A stretch of 64,000 bases of DNA from Bacillota bacterium (GCA_023414355.1 JAEZOB010000027.1:66758-130757), one strand, 5' to 3'; positions 41,918 through 50,819 are shown, counted from the first letter of the stretch. The notes: generated from the letters alone by a model not told the origin. Numbers and translations are program-made.

Positions 41918-43237
41918 ATGAAATATGATGTCGTTATTATCGGAGGCGGTCCTGCAGGACTGGCTGCAGCGCTTGCCGCAAAAAAGCAGGGAACGGAACA
42001 GGTTGTCATTATCGAGAGAGACAAGGAGCTTGGCGGGATCCTAAATCAATGCATCCACAATGGCTTTGGCCTTCATACCTTTAAGGAAGAGCTGACCGGT
42101 CCGGAATATGCCGCAAGGTTTATCCGAGAGGTGAAAGAGGCCGGAATACAGTACTTACTGAACACAATGGTGGTCGATATCAGCTGCAGACAGACGGATG
42201 TTGATAGTAGCAGGGTGAGGGCAGCCGGTAGTAATATGAAGCAGGTTCATTATGAGCTAGCCTTGATGAATAAGGCAGATGGATTATTTCAGCTTGAGTC
42301 AGATGCAATAATTCTTGCGATGGGCTGTCGGGAACGGCCGAGAGGAGCTCTGAATATACCGGGTTATCGCCCGGCTGGGATTTATTCTGCCGGAACTGCC
42401 CAGCATTTTATTAATATCGAAGGCAGGATGCCCGGGAAAGAGGTAGTAATTCTGGGGTCCGGCGATATCGGATTGATTATGGCCAGACGTATGACTCTGG
42501 AGGGAGCGAATGTGAAGGTGGTCGCAGAGGTAATGCCTTACTCGGGTGGACTAAAGCGCAATATTGCACAATGTCTGGATGATTTCGGGATTCCACTGAA
42601 ATTGAGTCACACAGTGGTAGCAATTGATGGAAAGGAACGGGTCAAGGGGGTTACTTTAGCAAGAGTAGATGAGAAGCTAAAGCCAATTCCCGGTACAGAG
42701 GAATACATTCCCTGTGATACGCTGCTGCTCTCAGTCGGTCTCATTCCGGAAAATGAGCTTTCTATGAAATTAGGAATTGCCCTTAGTCCGGTTACCTCCG
42801 GACCGATTGTCGATGAGAGTCTGCAGACGAACCTACCAGGTGTATTTGCCTGCGGCAATGTTCTTCATGTACATGACCTGGTGGATTATGTGTCTCAGGA
42901 GGCTATGCTGGCTGGTGAAAATGCTGCGAGGTACGTAAAGGGAGAACTGAAACCGATACAGAATCAGATAACAATAAAGCCGGAATTCGGTATCCGCTAT
43001 ACGGTGCCGGCCCTGATTGATCTTCAGAGAATGCCTGAGGAGCTTACGGTGCGATTTAGGGTAAGCGAGACATTTTCCCAGGTTGTGCTATGTGTATATT
43101 ATGAGGATACACTGGTTAAGGAAATGAAAAAGCGAATCCTGGCACCCGGTGAGATGGAGGAAATTAGAGTAAGGAAGACAGATCTAATGCAATATAAAGA
43201 TTTAAAGCAAATCAGGATCGGAATTGAAAGGAGGTAG
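41918..43237 (+). CDS. NAD(P)/FAD-dependent oxidoreductase of the glycerol operon
   Basis: A 439-residue thioredoxin-reductase-fold flavoprotein: FAD fold VVIIGGGPAGLAAALAAKKQG, the middle block ILAMGCRERPRGALNIPGYRP, a second nucleotide fold VVILGSGDIGLIMARRM and the FAD-end GVFACGNVLHVHDLVDYVS. Residues CRERPRG and LGGILNQCIHNGFG are typical of the oxidoreductase always found between GlpA-like and DUF1667 genes in Firmicutes glycerol operons. It probably passes electrons from the glycerol-3-phosphate dehydrogenase to NAD or another carrier, replacing GlpB. No signal or membrane segment. Confidence 0.88.
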   Translation: MKYDVVIIGGGPAGLAAALAAKKQGTEQVVIIERDKELGGILNQCIHNGFGLHTFKEELTGPEYAARFIREVKEAGIQYLLNTMVVDISCRQTDVDSSRVRAAGSNMKQVHYELALMNKADGLFQLESDAIILAMGCRERPRGALNIPGYRPAGIYSAGTAQHFINIEGRMPGKEVVILGSGDIGLIMARRMTLEGANVKVVAEVMPYSGGLKRNIAQCLDDFGIPLKLSHTVVAIDGKERVKGVTLARVDEKLKPIPGTEEYIPCDTLLLSVGLIPENELSMKLGIALSPVTSGPIVDESLQTNLPGVFACGNVLHVHDLVDYVSQEAMLAGENAARYVKGELKPIQNQITIKPEFGIRYTVPALIDLQRMPEELTVRFRVSETFSQVVLCVYYEDTLVKEMKKRILAPGEMEEIRVRKTDLMQYKDLKQIRIGIERR

Positions 43238-43243
43238 CTTACT

Positions 43244-43603
43244 ATGGAAAGAACTGAAATGGTCTGCATTTGCTGCCCTCTAGGCTGCATACTTAACGTG
43301 ACACAGGAAGAGAAGGAGAAGATACTGGTTACAGGGAATTCCTGTCCAAGAGGAAAGACCTATGCGGTCAACGAATTAACAGACCCGCGGAGAATTGTGA
43401 CAACTACTGTTCGTGTAAGGGGATGCGGTATACCGATGGTATCCGTAAAGACAAGAGAAGGGATCCCCAAGAATAAAATGCTTCAATGCATTCAGGAGTT
43501 GGCAGCGATTGAACTTCAGGCACCGGTGAAGAACGGAGATATCGTCAAAGCGGATATTGCCGGAACAGGCATCGATGTGATTGCGACAAAGAATATTGCT
43601 TAG
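43244..43603 (+). CDS. DUF1667 iron-sulfur-like protein
   Basis: A 119-residue protein of family DUF1667. The N-terminal MVCICCPLGCIL and NSCPRGKTYAVNELTDPRRIVTTTVRV provide four or five conserved cysteines, a likely iron-sulfur ligand set. It replaces the small electron-transfer subunit of GlpABC in anaerobic Firmicutes, by inference from its constant place beside GlpA-like genes. GGAGG lies before the start; 6 nt separate it from the oxidoreductase and 12 nt from glpK. Confidence 0.88.
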   Translation: MERTEMVCICCPLGCILNVTQEEKEKILVTGNSCPRGKTYAVNELTDPRRIVTTTVRVRGCGIPMVSVKTREGIPKNKMLQCIQELAAIELQAPVKNGDIVKADIAGTGIDVIATKNIA

Positions 43604-43615
43604 GAGAAGGGACTT

Positions 43616-45115
43616 ATGAGGGAACAATATATTATGGCATTGGATCAGGGCACAACAAGCTCAAGGTGTGTCATATTTGATCAAAACGGAAGATTACTTA
43701 GTAAAGCGCAGAGGGAGTTCGGGCAGATTTACCCTAGCCCTGGTTGGGTAGAGCATGATCCGATGGAGATCTGGTCCTCCCAGCTTAGTGTTGTTACGGA
43801 AGCCATGGCTAAGCTTGATATCACAGCCAAAGAAATCGCAGCTTTAGGAATAACCAATCAGCGTGAAACAACAATCGTTTGGAATAAAGAAACGGGAGAA
43901 CCGATTTATAATGCAGTTGTGTGGCAATGTCACAGGACAGCAGATCAGATTGAGAGAATAAAGGCAGAGGGCTTTGATCGTGTGATTCAGGAGAAGACAG
44001 GTTTAATTCCGGACGCCTATTTCTCGGCTACTAAAATCTGTTGGATCCTGGAGCATGTTGAGGGAGCCAGACAGGAGGCGGAAGCCGGCAATCTTCTGTT
44101 TGGAACGGTGGATACCTGGCTGATCTGGAAGCTTACGAAGGGTAAGCTCCATGTGACTGATTATACGAATGCATCCAGGACCATGCTTTTTAACATAAGA
44201 AGTCTATGCTGGGATGACGAGCTTCTGGAGTATTTTCATATTCCGAAGGCAATGTTGCCCCAAGTAAAACCTTCCAGTCATCGGTATGGTTATACGGATA
44301 GTAAGCTGATGGGCGGAGAAATAGCCATCTCCGGTGTAGCCGGAGATCAACAGGCTGCTTTGTTTGGACAGCTGTGCTTTGAAAAGGGGGATGTAAAGAA
44401 TACTTATGGAACCGGGTGCTTTTTACTGATGAATACAGGAAGGGAAGCAATTCGTTCCAAGCATGGGCTCTTAACTACGATTGCGGCCGGTACTTCGTCA
44501 GAGGTGAATTATGTGCTGGAAGGTAGTGTTTTTGCGGCCGGCGCAGTAGTTCAATGGTTGAGAGACGGGCTGCGTATGATAGATGATGCAGCACTGGCAC
44601 AGAGCTATGCAGAACGGACAGAGGATACCGGAGGAGTATATGTAGTGCCTGCTTTTACGGGCTTAGGAGCACCGTACTGGAACGCATATGCGAGGGGAAC
44701 CATTGTCGGTGTAACCAGAGGTTGTAGTAAGGAGCATTTTATTCGTGCTGCTTTGGAATCCATAGCGTATCAGACTCATGATGTCTTGCGCGCTATGGAG
44801 AAGGATGCAGAGCTATGTATCAATAGTTTAAAGGTGGACGGCGGAGCAAGCTGTAACGATTTTCTGATGCAGTTTCAGGCTGATATTTTGCATACCGAGG
44901 TTAAGCGGCCAGGTTGCATTGAGACCACAGCTTTGGGAGCCGGATATCTTGCCGGACTTGCTGTTGGGTACTGGAGAGATCAGGAGGAAATCAAGAAGAA
45001 CGGGTGCTTATCTAAGGAGTTCCATCCAAAGATGGACGAGGAATATACGCAGAAACTGCTGAATGGATGGAGGAAGGCGGTGCGGTGTGCATTAGTCTGG
45101 CAGGAAGATCAGTAA
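43616..45115 (+). CDS. glpK: Glycerol kinase
   Basis: A 499-residue FGGY-family kinase that phosphorylates glycerol to glycerol-3-phosphate in the cytoplasm. It has the N-terminal phosphate loop MALDQGTTSSRCVIFD, TNQRETTIVWNKETGEPIYNAVVWQ, the glycerol-site region and the FGGY block YVVPAFTGLGAPYWNAYARG, ending with VDGGASCNDFLMQFQAD. Length is normal. It is the last gene of the GlpP-controlled operon; its product also makes the coactivator of GlpP. The His phosphorylated by HPr in many Firmicutes enzymes would be near residue 230 (YFHIPKAM lies in the region), but I cannot fix it. No glycerol facilitator gene is in view. Confidence 0.97.
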   Translation: MREQYIMALDQGTTSSRCVIFDQNGRLLSKAQREFGQIYPSPGWVEHDPMEIWSSQLSVVTEAMAKLDITAKEIAALGITNQRETTIVWNKETGEPIYNAVVWQCHRTADQIERIKAEGFDRVIQEKTGLIPDAYFSATKICWILEHVEGARQEAEAGNLLFGTVDTWLIWKLTKGKLHVTDYTNASRTMLFNIRSLCWDDELLEYFHIPKAMLPQVKPSSHRYGYTDSKLMGGEIAISGVAGDQQAALFGQLCFEKGDVKNTYGTGCFLLMNTGREAIRSKHGLLTTIAAGTSSEVNYVLEGSVFAAGAVVQWLRDGLRMIDDAALAQSYAERTEDTGGVYVVPAFTGLGAPYWNAYARGTIVGVTRGCSKEHFIRAALESIAYQTHDVLRAMEKDAELCINSLKVDGGASCNDFLMQFQADILHTEVKRPGCIETTALGAGYLAGLAVGYWRDQEEIKKNGCLSKEFHPKMDEEYTQKLLNGWRKAVRCALVWQEDQ

Positions 45116-45287
45116 CCGAGGTGTTCATAAATCCAGAGGTGACAGCGAACGACTAGATAGTAGCTTTATACTATGGGGACTAGATCAAATATAAGTTGAG
45201 AAGACAGGGATCAACATGGGTTGTAGTTGAGAGATATGGAATACTATGGTATCATTCTTTGTAAAGGGATTTTGGAAAATGACAGAA

Positions 45288-45340
45288 ACCAGTGACTGAG
45301 GCTAAAGACTGAGGGCAATGACTGAGGGCAATGACTGAGG
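45288..45340. repeat. 13-14-bp tandem repeat, about four copies
   Basis: The unit CAATGACTGAGGG repeats with variants (CCAGTGACTGAGG, CTAAAGACTGAGGG, CAATGACTGAGGG, CAATGACTGAGGT). It ends about 28 nt before the AraC-type start codon and may be a regulatory or slippage-prone sequence. The rest of the gap from 45116 shows nothing else. Confidence 0.65.
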
Positions 45341-45367
45341 TCAGTGATAAACTGTGAGGGGAAAAGG

Positions 45368-46264
45368 ATGAAGCCATACGAATTATTGACACATATCCTG
45401 GAGGAAATCGAGTGTAAAATAAGCGAAGAACTCGACATAGAGGAACTGGCTGTATCCTTCTCTCTATCTTCTGTTCATCTGCAAAGGATTTTTAAGTTTG
45501 CTTTTGGAGTGCCTCTTGCAAGCTATATCCGATCACGTAGATTATCAGCAAGCCTTGATAACCTGCTCAAAACTAACTTAAACATAGTGGATATAGCAAA
45601 TGAATACGGATTCGACTATGAGCAGTCCTATATCAGGGCTTTCAAGCGGGAATATGGATTGACGCCCGGAGAGCTTCGTAAAACCAGTCAGATTATTAAG
45701 GTAACGCCTCCGCTTCAACTGTTTGATTCAAACAAGCTGGCTGACGGTGTTCTTTTTGGACCTGAAATTGTGATGGTTCCGCAGTTTTATGTGATTGGAC
45801 GACGGCATCCAATACCATTTCCTGAATCATCCACATTGCCACCGAAGGTTGCAAAGGAATTTTGGTACAAGGAACGAAATTTAATTAAAAATGCGGTTAA
45901 TCCGGATATATACTTTGGATTAACGAGAATTCCGGAGGGAGATACGGATTGCTCGTACTATCTTCCAAGTGTACAGGTGAAAGAGTTAAAAAATATTCCC
46001 TTTGGCCTTGTCGGAGATAAGTTTCCGGCTTCTTTATGTGTACGCTTTCATTATATAGGTCAACATCATTATGATGATATCAATGCATATATTGCACAGG
46101 GAATGTATGATGCGATTTTAGCATTTGTACATGATAAAAATGAGAAGTATGATTCCTATCACAACAGATTATATTTTGAGAAGATAGATACCGGAGCATA
46201 TGATGGAACCTATTGTCAGATGGAGTGGTTTACACCGGTATTTGAGAAAAAGGATAATTTATGA
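45368..46264 (+). CDS. AraC-family regulator with C-terminal effector-binding domain
   Basis: A 298-residue protein. The N-terminal ~110 residues hold the two AraC helix-turn-helices (LAVSFSLSSVHLQRIFKFAFGVPLASYIRSRRLSASL and IANEYGFDYEQSYIRAFKREYGLTPGELRK). The C-terminal ~180 residues resemble a GyrI/AraC_E_bind effector domain (IVMVPQFYVIGRRHPIPFP, then YFEKIDTGAYDGTYCQMEWFTPV). GGGGAAAAGG precedes the ATG at 45368. Its target is unknown; the methyltransferase gene follows after 210 nt. It is a second, only distantly similar representative of the class seen at 13992. Confidence 0.82.
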   Translation: MKPYELLTHILEEIECKISEELDIEELAVSFSLSSVHLQRIFKFAFGVPLASYIRSRRLSASLDNLLKTNLNIVDIANEYGFDYEQSYIRAFKREYGLTPGELRKTSQIIKVTPPLQLFDSNKLADGVLFGPEIVMVPQFYVIGRRHPIPFPESSTLPPKVAKEFWYKERNLIKNAVNPDIYFGLTRIPEGDTDCSYYLPSVQVKELKNIPFGLVGDKFPASLCVRFHYIGQHHYDDINAYIAQGMYDAILAFVHDKNEKYDSYHNRLYFEKIDTGAYDGTYCQMEWFTPVFEKKDNL

Positions 46265-46287
46265 TAGAAAATGTTCATTTCTATCAT
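46261..46287. terminator. Hairpin at the end of the AraC-type gene
   Basis: ATGATAGAAA and TTTCTATCAT form a perfect 10-bp stem around 7 bases at the stop codon. There is no T-run, so termination is uncertain. Confidence 0.35.
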
Positions 46288-46474
46288 CGAAGATATGATA
46301 CGCTCATATAAACCGTTTTTTAAAGGATACCTATGAATAAGAAACACTGCAGTGTAACAATTTTGAGGGGATACGAGATTTGTTACAGGACCTTTGTTAT
46401 TACACAAGGTATTTTAAACGCGGTATCTATGATATACGGATTGGTAAATAAAGTTGGATGGGAGGAGTTTTAAA

Positions 46475-47227
46475 ATGACTTTTTCAAGAGAAGAAATACT
46501 GGAGATGATGAGAAACGAGCGGTATCCACTTTCCTCAAAATATGATCCTGATTGGATCCTTCAAAATGCGATGGGTTCTCATTGCCTTTGGCTTCAGGAA
46601 GCGCTCACGCAGGCAATGAATTTGAAGCCCGGCTTGCGTGTACTTGATTTGGGATGTGGTAAGGCAATCAGCTCAATATTTCTCGCTAAGGAGTTTGGTG
46701 TACAAGTCTGGGCAACTGATTTGTGGAACAGTCCGTCGGACAACCTGCAGCGTATTCGTAATATGGATTTAGAGGATAAGGTTTTCCCTATTCATGCGGA
46801 TGCACAGGATCTGCCTTTTGCGGAAGGCTTTTTTGATGCTTTGATCAGCGTCAACTCATTATTCTTCTATGTGGCGGATGGTGATTTTTTAAGAGAGAAA
46901 ATCCTAAAGTATGTGAAGCCCGGCGGAGAAATAGGTATTATTGTACCGGGGTTTTACCGGGAATACACAGATGGAGTTCCCGATGCTTTGAAACCATATT
47001 GGCTGGAAGAGCTTAATAAATGGCATACACTGGATTGGTGGACAGAGTGCTTTACGGCATCCGGAGTTGTTGATATCCTGATAGCTGATACGTTACCGGA
47101 CAACGAGGGGAACACGATTTATAAAAAATCTTGCATGATGATCAATGCTCATGAAGAGCCCTTCAATGTCATCGCGGGTGATAATATTACCTTTATCCGA
47201 ATTATCGCGAAGCGTAAAGAAGATTAA
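46475..47227 (+). CDS. SAM-dependent methyltransferase (class I)
   Basis: A 250-residue methyltransferase. Motif I is LRVLDLGCGKAISSIFLAKEFG; the acidic end of strand 2 is VWATDLWNS; a later FFDALISVNSLFFY and PGGEIGIIVPG match the type 11/small-molecule class. The substrate is unknown. The ATG at 46475 follows GGGAGGAG with a T-rich spacer; the frame's first ATG (46454) lacks a site. A hairpin terminator and a short tandem repeat lie downstream. Context gives no substrate hint. Confidence 0.85.
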   Translation: MTFSREEILEMMRNERYPLSSKYDPDWILQNAMGSHCLWLQEALTQAMNLKPGLRVLDLGCGKAISSIFLAKEFGVQVWATDLWNSPSDNLQRIRNMDLEDKVFPIHADAQDLPFAEGFFDALISVNSLFFYVADGDFLREKILKYVKPGGEIGIIVPGFYREYTDGVPDALKPYWLEELNKWHTLDWWTECFTASGVVDILIADTLPDNEGNTIYKKSCMMINAHEEPFNVIAGDNITFIRIIAKRKED

Positions 47228-47272
47228 GTGTGTCGAAAATCATCGATGTCTCAGGTGTTGAGACAGACGAAC

Positions 47273-47320
47273 AGGAAATACAGGAAATAAAGGAGATAAA
47301 GGAAATAAAGGAAATAAAGG
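47273..47320 (+). repeat. 9-bp tandem repeat (GGAAATAAA type)
   Basis: About five copies of AGGAAATAA-like 9-mers with point changes run between the methyltransferase and its terminator. Possibly a slippage product. Confidence 0.65.
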
Positions 47321-47387
47321 GTTTCCCGGCATTGGAATTTCCGCAGAAGAAGTGGAGCGGAGGATTTAATGACGGGAAACCTTTTTT
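47320..47387 (+). terminator. Intrinsic terminator after the methyltransferase
   Basis: GGTTTCCCG (47320) and CGGGAAACC (47373) close a stem with an inner AATTTCCGC-like hairpin, followed by six T. The T-run abuts the next promoter. Confidence 0.7.
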
Positions 47388-47392
47388 CATAC

Positions 47393-47423
47393 TTGACACT
47401 ACCCCTTAGGGAGGTTGTATAGT
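47393..47423 (+). promoter_or_regulatory. MerR-type promoter of the VOC gene
   Basis: TTGACA (47393-47398) and TATAGT (47418-47423) are separated by 19 bp. The spacer contains the dyad CCCTTAGGG. This long-spacer geometry is typical of MerR activators, but no merR gene is adjacent. Confidence 0.6.
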
Positions 47424-47483
47424 ATACTCATATGAATTGAAAGGAATGCGTTACTGGTTCTGTAAGTAACCTAGCATATAAAG

Positions 47484-47864
47484 ATGAATTTAAAAACGAT
47501 CCATCATATTGCAATCATAGTCTCAGACTATGAAAAATCGAAACACTTTTATACTGATCTGCTTGGTTTTCAGATTATACGGGAGAATTACCGTGAGGCC
47601 AGAAACGACTACAAGCTTGATTTAGCACTTGGAGACTGTGAGCTGGAGATTTTCGCGATACCGGGAAGCCCAGAGCGGCCCTCTTATCCGGAAGCTTGTG
47701 GACTGAGACATCTTGCGTTTCAAGTAGATAATATAGAAGAAACCGTGAAGGAACTAAATAGTTTAGGAATCGAGACGGAGTCCATCCGCATCGATGAATT
47801 TACCGGTAAGAGGATGACCTTCTTCCGGGATCCGGATGATCTGCCTCTGGAATTACATGAATAA
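47484..47864 (+). CDS. VOC-family protein (glyoxalase-like)
   Basis: A 126-residue vicinal-oxygen-chelate protein. Metal-ligand positions are all present: His in TIHHIAIIVSD, Glu in CELEIFAI, His in GLRHLAFQVD and Glu in DLPLELHE. The segment RPSYPEACGLRHLAF resembles the GloA2/YaeR-type cluster rather than true lactoylglutathione lyase. The start has no obvious ribosome binding site: the 54-nt leader instead holds a small hairpin (GTTACT/AGTAAC). The MerR-type promoter suggests induction by metal, drug or electrophile. It is followed at 76 nt by a MutT gene. Confidence 0.85.
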   Translation: MNLKTIHHIAIIVSDYEKSKHFYTDLLGFQIIRENYREARNDYKLDLALGDCELEIFAIPGSPERPSYPEACGLRHLAFQVDNIEETVKELNSLGIETESIRIDEFTGKRMTFFRDPDDLPLELHE

Positions 47865-47939
47865 TTAATACCATGATATCATGAGAAGACACTCGCGGAA
47901 GGGCTCACATATCTAAAGAATAGCATTAGGGAGATAAGG

Positions 47940-48326
47940 ATGAAGACGATTGAGGTGGTGGCTGCAATAATAAAGCAGGGTGATAAAATATTTGCTACAC
48001 AGCGAGGTTATGGTGATTTTAAAGGTTATTGGGAATTCCCCGGAGGGAAGATGGAAGCAGAGGAGACACCGCAGCAGGCATTGATTCGTGAAATTCAAGA
48101 AGAGCTAGATACTGTGATAGCTGTCGAAGAGTTCATTGAAACTGTGGATTACGATTACCCGCAGTTCCATCTGACAATGCATTGCTTTCTCTGCACGGTT
48201 GTGACAGGGAAGCTCGTACTCAAAGAACATGCCGCTGCCAAATGGTTAACGAAGGATATGCTAAGCAGTGTACAATGGTTGCCGGCAGATGAAGGTTTGA
48301 TTGAGAGGCTGAAAGAAGTGATGTAG
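47940..48326 (+). CDS. MutT/NUDIX hydrolase (8-oxo-dGTP diphosphatase-like)
   Basis: A 128-residue NUDIX protein. The Nudix box reads GGKMEAEETPQQALIREIQEEL, cut short here, with the REIQEEL metal-binding core intact and Asp-Thr instead of the final Gly-hydrophobic pair. The N-terminal AAIIKQGDKIFATQRGYGDFKGYWEFPGG and the late AAKWLTKDMLSSVQWLPAD match MutT-type proteins that sanitise oxidised nucleotides. GGGAGATAAGG precedes the start. It probably shares a transcript with the VOC gene; both would fit a stress-response role, but that is inference. Confidence 0.9.
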   Translation: MKTIEVVAAIIKQGDKIFATQRGYGDFKGYWEFPGGKMEAEETPQQALIREIQEELDTVIAVEEFIETVDYDYPQFHLTMHCFLCTVVTGKLVLKEHAAAKWLTKDMLSSVQWLPADEGLIERLKEVM

Positions 48327-48374
48327 AAGTGTTTCGTAGTAAAAATGAAAATTTACCGGAAAGAGGAATACAAC

Positions 48375-48995
48375 TTGAAAAAATACTTAAGTAAAGATTA
48401 TATAAAAAGATTTATTATCATGCTAATCGGAAATATACTTCTCGGCCTTGGTATCAGTGTATTTAAGCTATCAGGACTTGGTAATGATCCATTCTCCGGA
48501 ATGGTCATGGCACTATCGGAGGTTGTAAAAATTTCATATGCATTATTCCTGGTTATCTTGAATCTATTTATTTTTTTAATTCAACTCCTGACGGGCAGAA
48601 AACTGATCGGGATCGGAACGATTGTGAATGCATGCCTTTTAGGGTATTTCGTAACATTTTTCTATTCGATATTTCAACAATTAATGCTGATGCCTGAAAG
48701 TATGTGGCAGAGAGTAGTTGTGGTATGCATCGGAGTTATCATCACGAGTCTTGGTGTATCTATGTATCAGACACCGAAGGTAGGGATTGCACCCTATGAT
48801 AGCCTGTCTATTATTATGGCACAAAAGTGGACTAAGATACCGTACTTCTGGCACCGTATGCTGACAGATGGAATTTGCGCGGCGATTTGTTTTTACGCCG
48901 GCGGGATTGTCGGTTTGGGAACCCTGGTTTCCGCATTTGGGCTGGGTCCCTTTATTCATTTCTTCAATGAACATGTGTCAAAGAAGTTGCTATAA
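48375..48995 (+). CDS. YitT/YczE-family membrane protein
   Basis: A 206-residue integral membrane protein with five or six hydrophobic segments. The motifs LLGLGISVFKLSGLGNDPFSGM and VGIAPYDSLSIIM and the late GLGTLVSAFGLGPFIHFF are typical of the YczE/YyaS/YitT group of unknown transport function. I use the TTG at 48375 because AGAGGA lies seven bases before it; an ATG ten codons earlier has no site. A symmetrical hairpin terminator follows and faces the convergent anti-sigma gene. Confidence 0.78.
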   Translation: MKKYLSKDYIKRFIIMLIGNILLGLGISVFKLSGLGNDPFSGMVMALSEVVKISYALFLVILNLFIFLIQLLTGRKLIGIGTIVNACLLGYFVTFFYSIFQQLMLMPESMWQRVVVVCIGVIITSLGVSMYQTPKVGIAPYDSLSIIMAQKWTKIPYFWHRMLTDGICAAICFYAGGIVGLGTLVSAFGLGPFIHFFNEHVSKKLL

Positions 48996-49012
48996 GAAGT
49001 ACTTTGAAATGG

Positions 49013-49053
49013 AAAGCCCTGTTCAGCTAGGTATACTGAACGGGGCTTTTGCA
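49013..49053. terminator. Bidirectional terminator (CCCTGTTC type)
   Basis: AAAGCCCTGTTCAG and CTGAACGGGGCTTTT form a stem around 9 bases between convergent genes. The stem motif CCCTGTTC recurs in the hairpins at 53044 and 57930. Confidence 0.8.
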
Positions 49054-49066
49054 ATTCTAATTTAGT

Positions 49067-50338
49067 TTATTCATAGTAGATATTTGGCTTTGCCGGTAAA
49101 ACTTTATTGATATAAAGGCTGCTATAAGGAATTTCATTGATGTGTTCTGATAAATCCTTTGCTGTTCCGTAAACAAGCACTCCGTAGGTCTTAACCCCGT
49201 GTTCCTCTATATAGGCAAGAGCATCCTTATAAAAATCAGTTTTATAATTATTATAATCAAAGATACTAACAAATTCTTCTCGATTTCTTAAGTACTTAAG
49301 ACGTGATTTGAAATGAGTACCATATGCCTCGGAGATCAGTTCTGAATACTCTTTGTTTGACTTGTTAAGGGTACCGAAAAAATCCACTAAATTAAAAAGT
49401 GGGTATTGCTTCGGGTCAGGTTGTGTATTAGTTGAGGGTTCATCATTAAAATTCGGGTCAAAACCAATTAAGTGTACCGGTTGGTTCTCACGCCACACAG
49501 TGCCTGGCGCTACGGTTCGAACCCCAACCCATTTAAAGTCCAAGGAGGGATATTTCTCAACCATATCGTAGAATTCTTTCATGGTAAGGTCTTTATTAAA
49601 TACAATATTCATGGAAAGATAGGACAGTGAATTAAACTCCTTTAAATAAAGAGTGGTCTCTTCATTTCTTCGTTGAATTTCTTTTTCCTGAACGTTTATC
49701 GTATCCTCACCGGTAGCAGTCGAAAAAATATTCTGTATCTTTTCAAAACCTCTCCAAATCAAGAAGCGGTTTTCGGAGCTAAAGATTCCACCCTCGGCGT
49801 AGGTTAACCTTCCCCTTGAAAGGTTTACAGAATATCGGAGTGTGTCTTCAGAAAAAAGATCCCGCAGAGAATAGCTTACCTCATAGCATCCAAATCCCTT
49901 CGGCTCTTGGAAGGTAAATGAGCTAATGGAATATCCCGGCATATTCAGGCCAATATAAGCCTGCATGTCGTAATAGAAATCAGGAAATTGATATGCCTGC
50001 TTCTCTGACTGAGTAACTGCAGAGGGATCATAATATACCAGATCTACGATACCTGACCCTACATAGAAGATTCCGACGTAAAGTACAACGACGATCAAAA
50101 CAGAGGTAAGTATGACTTTTCGCAGCCTGCCATTTACACTTTTCTTCAATTTGATGGTTTCTACAACCTGTTTCTCTATGTCAGAGGTTTTTGTAATATC
50201 ATCAAATTCTTCAGCATAACGTTCTGAAATATATTCCTCCAGTGCTTCGTGCTTTTCTATTGCTTCTTCCACCAGCTGCTTTTCTTCCTCATTCGCCAAG
50301 CCCTTCTGATACCGGTTTAATAATTCTCTATAATTCAT
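49067..50338 (-). CDS. Anti-sigma factor-like membrane protein (Sigma_reg N/C type)
   Basis: A 423-residue protein encoded directly after the ECF sigma gene with an 11-nt overlap. Residues 1-73 are cytoplasmic and charged, a likely sigma-binding region (LLNRYQKGLANEEEKQLVEEAIEKH). One membrane segment spans about 75-97, and about 325 residues lie outside. The extracytoplasmic part includes MPGYSISSFTFQEPKGFGCYEVSYSLRDLF and DFKWVGVRTVAPG, which I associate with the sigma-factor-regulator N- and C-terminal families. It presumably holds the sigma factor inactive until an envelope signal is sensed. GGAGGGAGAAA precedes its ATG. Confidence 0.8.
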   Translation of the reverse strand: MNYRELLNRYQKGLANEEEKQLVEEAIEKHEALEEYISERYAEEFDDITKTSDIEKQVVETIKLKKSVNGRLRKVILTSVLIVVVLYVGIFYVGSGIVDLVYYDPSAVTQSEKQAYQFPDFYYDMQAYIGLNMPGYSISSFTFQEPKGFGCYEVSYSLRDLFSEDTLRYSVNLSRGRLTYAEGGIFSSENRFLIWRGFEKIQNIFSTATGEDTINVQEKEIQRRNEETTLYLKEFNSLSYLSMNIVFNKDLTMKEFYDMVEKYPSLDFKWVGVRTVAPGTVWRENQPVHLIGFDPNFNDEPSTNTQPDPKQYPLFNLVDFFGTLNKSNKEYSELISEAYGTHFKSRLKYLRNREEFVSIFDYNNYKTDFYKDALAYIEEHGVKTYGVLVYGTAKDLSEHINEIPYSSLYINKVLPAKPNIYYE

Positions 50339-50819
50339 TTTCTCCCTCCAAATCTTTCTTAAGCCTCTTTCTGGCCCTAAAGAGTATTGTCTTGGCAGCT
50401 CCCTCTGTTATATTTCTGGACTTACTGATCTCTTTCAGTGAGAAGCCACAGAAGTAATAAAGAATAAGAATTTCTTTATAGGCCTCATTTAGATGAAGGA
50501 TCGAATGATATAAACTCTTCTTTTTTTCTGATTCGATCATTCTGTCTAAGGGTGTTTTGTTACTATACAACGTTTCTTCCTGAATATCTACACTGCGATA
50601 CCTCCTGTTTCGCCTAAGAAAATCAAGGTATAGATTTTTACAAACCCGGAATAGCCAATACTTAAAATAACTCACATCATCCATCGACAAATAAGCCTTG
50701 AAAAAGGTATCACTGGTTAAGTCCTGTGCTAAATGATGATTTTTGCACAATGAAAATGCGTAGAGATATAATTCTCTGTGGTATTTAATATATAGTTCTT
50801 CCATCTGATCATTTATCAC
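50328..50819 (-). CDS. ECF-type RNA polymerase sigma factor
   Basis: A 163-residue group IV sigma factor. Region 2 reads YHRELYLYAFSLCKNHHLAQDLTSDTFFKAYLS, and region 4 reads LHLNEAYKEILILYYFCGFSLKEISKSRNITEGAAKTILFRARKRL. The start is a GTG with AAAGGGGTG a few bases upstream; an in-frame ATG five codons later is an alternative. It overlaps its presumed anti-sigma by 11 nt. A candidate ECF-type promoter lies upstream, suggesting positive autoregulation. The target genes outside this pair are unknown. Confidence 0.9.
   Translation of the reverse strand: MINDQMEELYIKYHRELYLYAFSLCKNHHLAQDLTSDTFFKAYLSMDDVSYFKYWLFRVCKNLYLDFLRRNRRYRSVDIQEETLYSNKTPLDRMIESEKKKSLYHSILHLNEAYKEILILYYFCGFSLKEISKSRNITEGAAKTILFRARKRLKKDLEGENEL

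Noticed and set aside
47230..47406. 58-codon GTG ORF with IKEIKEIK repeats after the methyltransferase
   Set aside because: It runs through a microsatellite, the terminator hairpin and the -35 of the next promoter and has no ribosome binding site.
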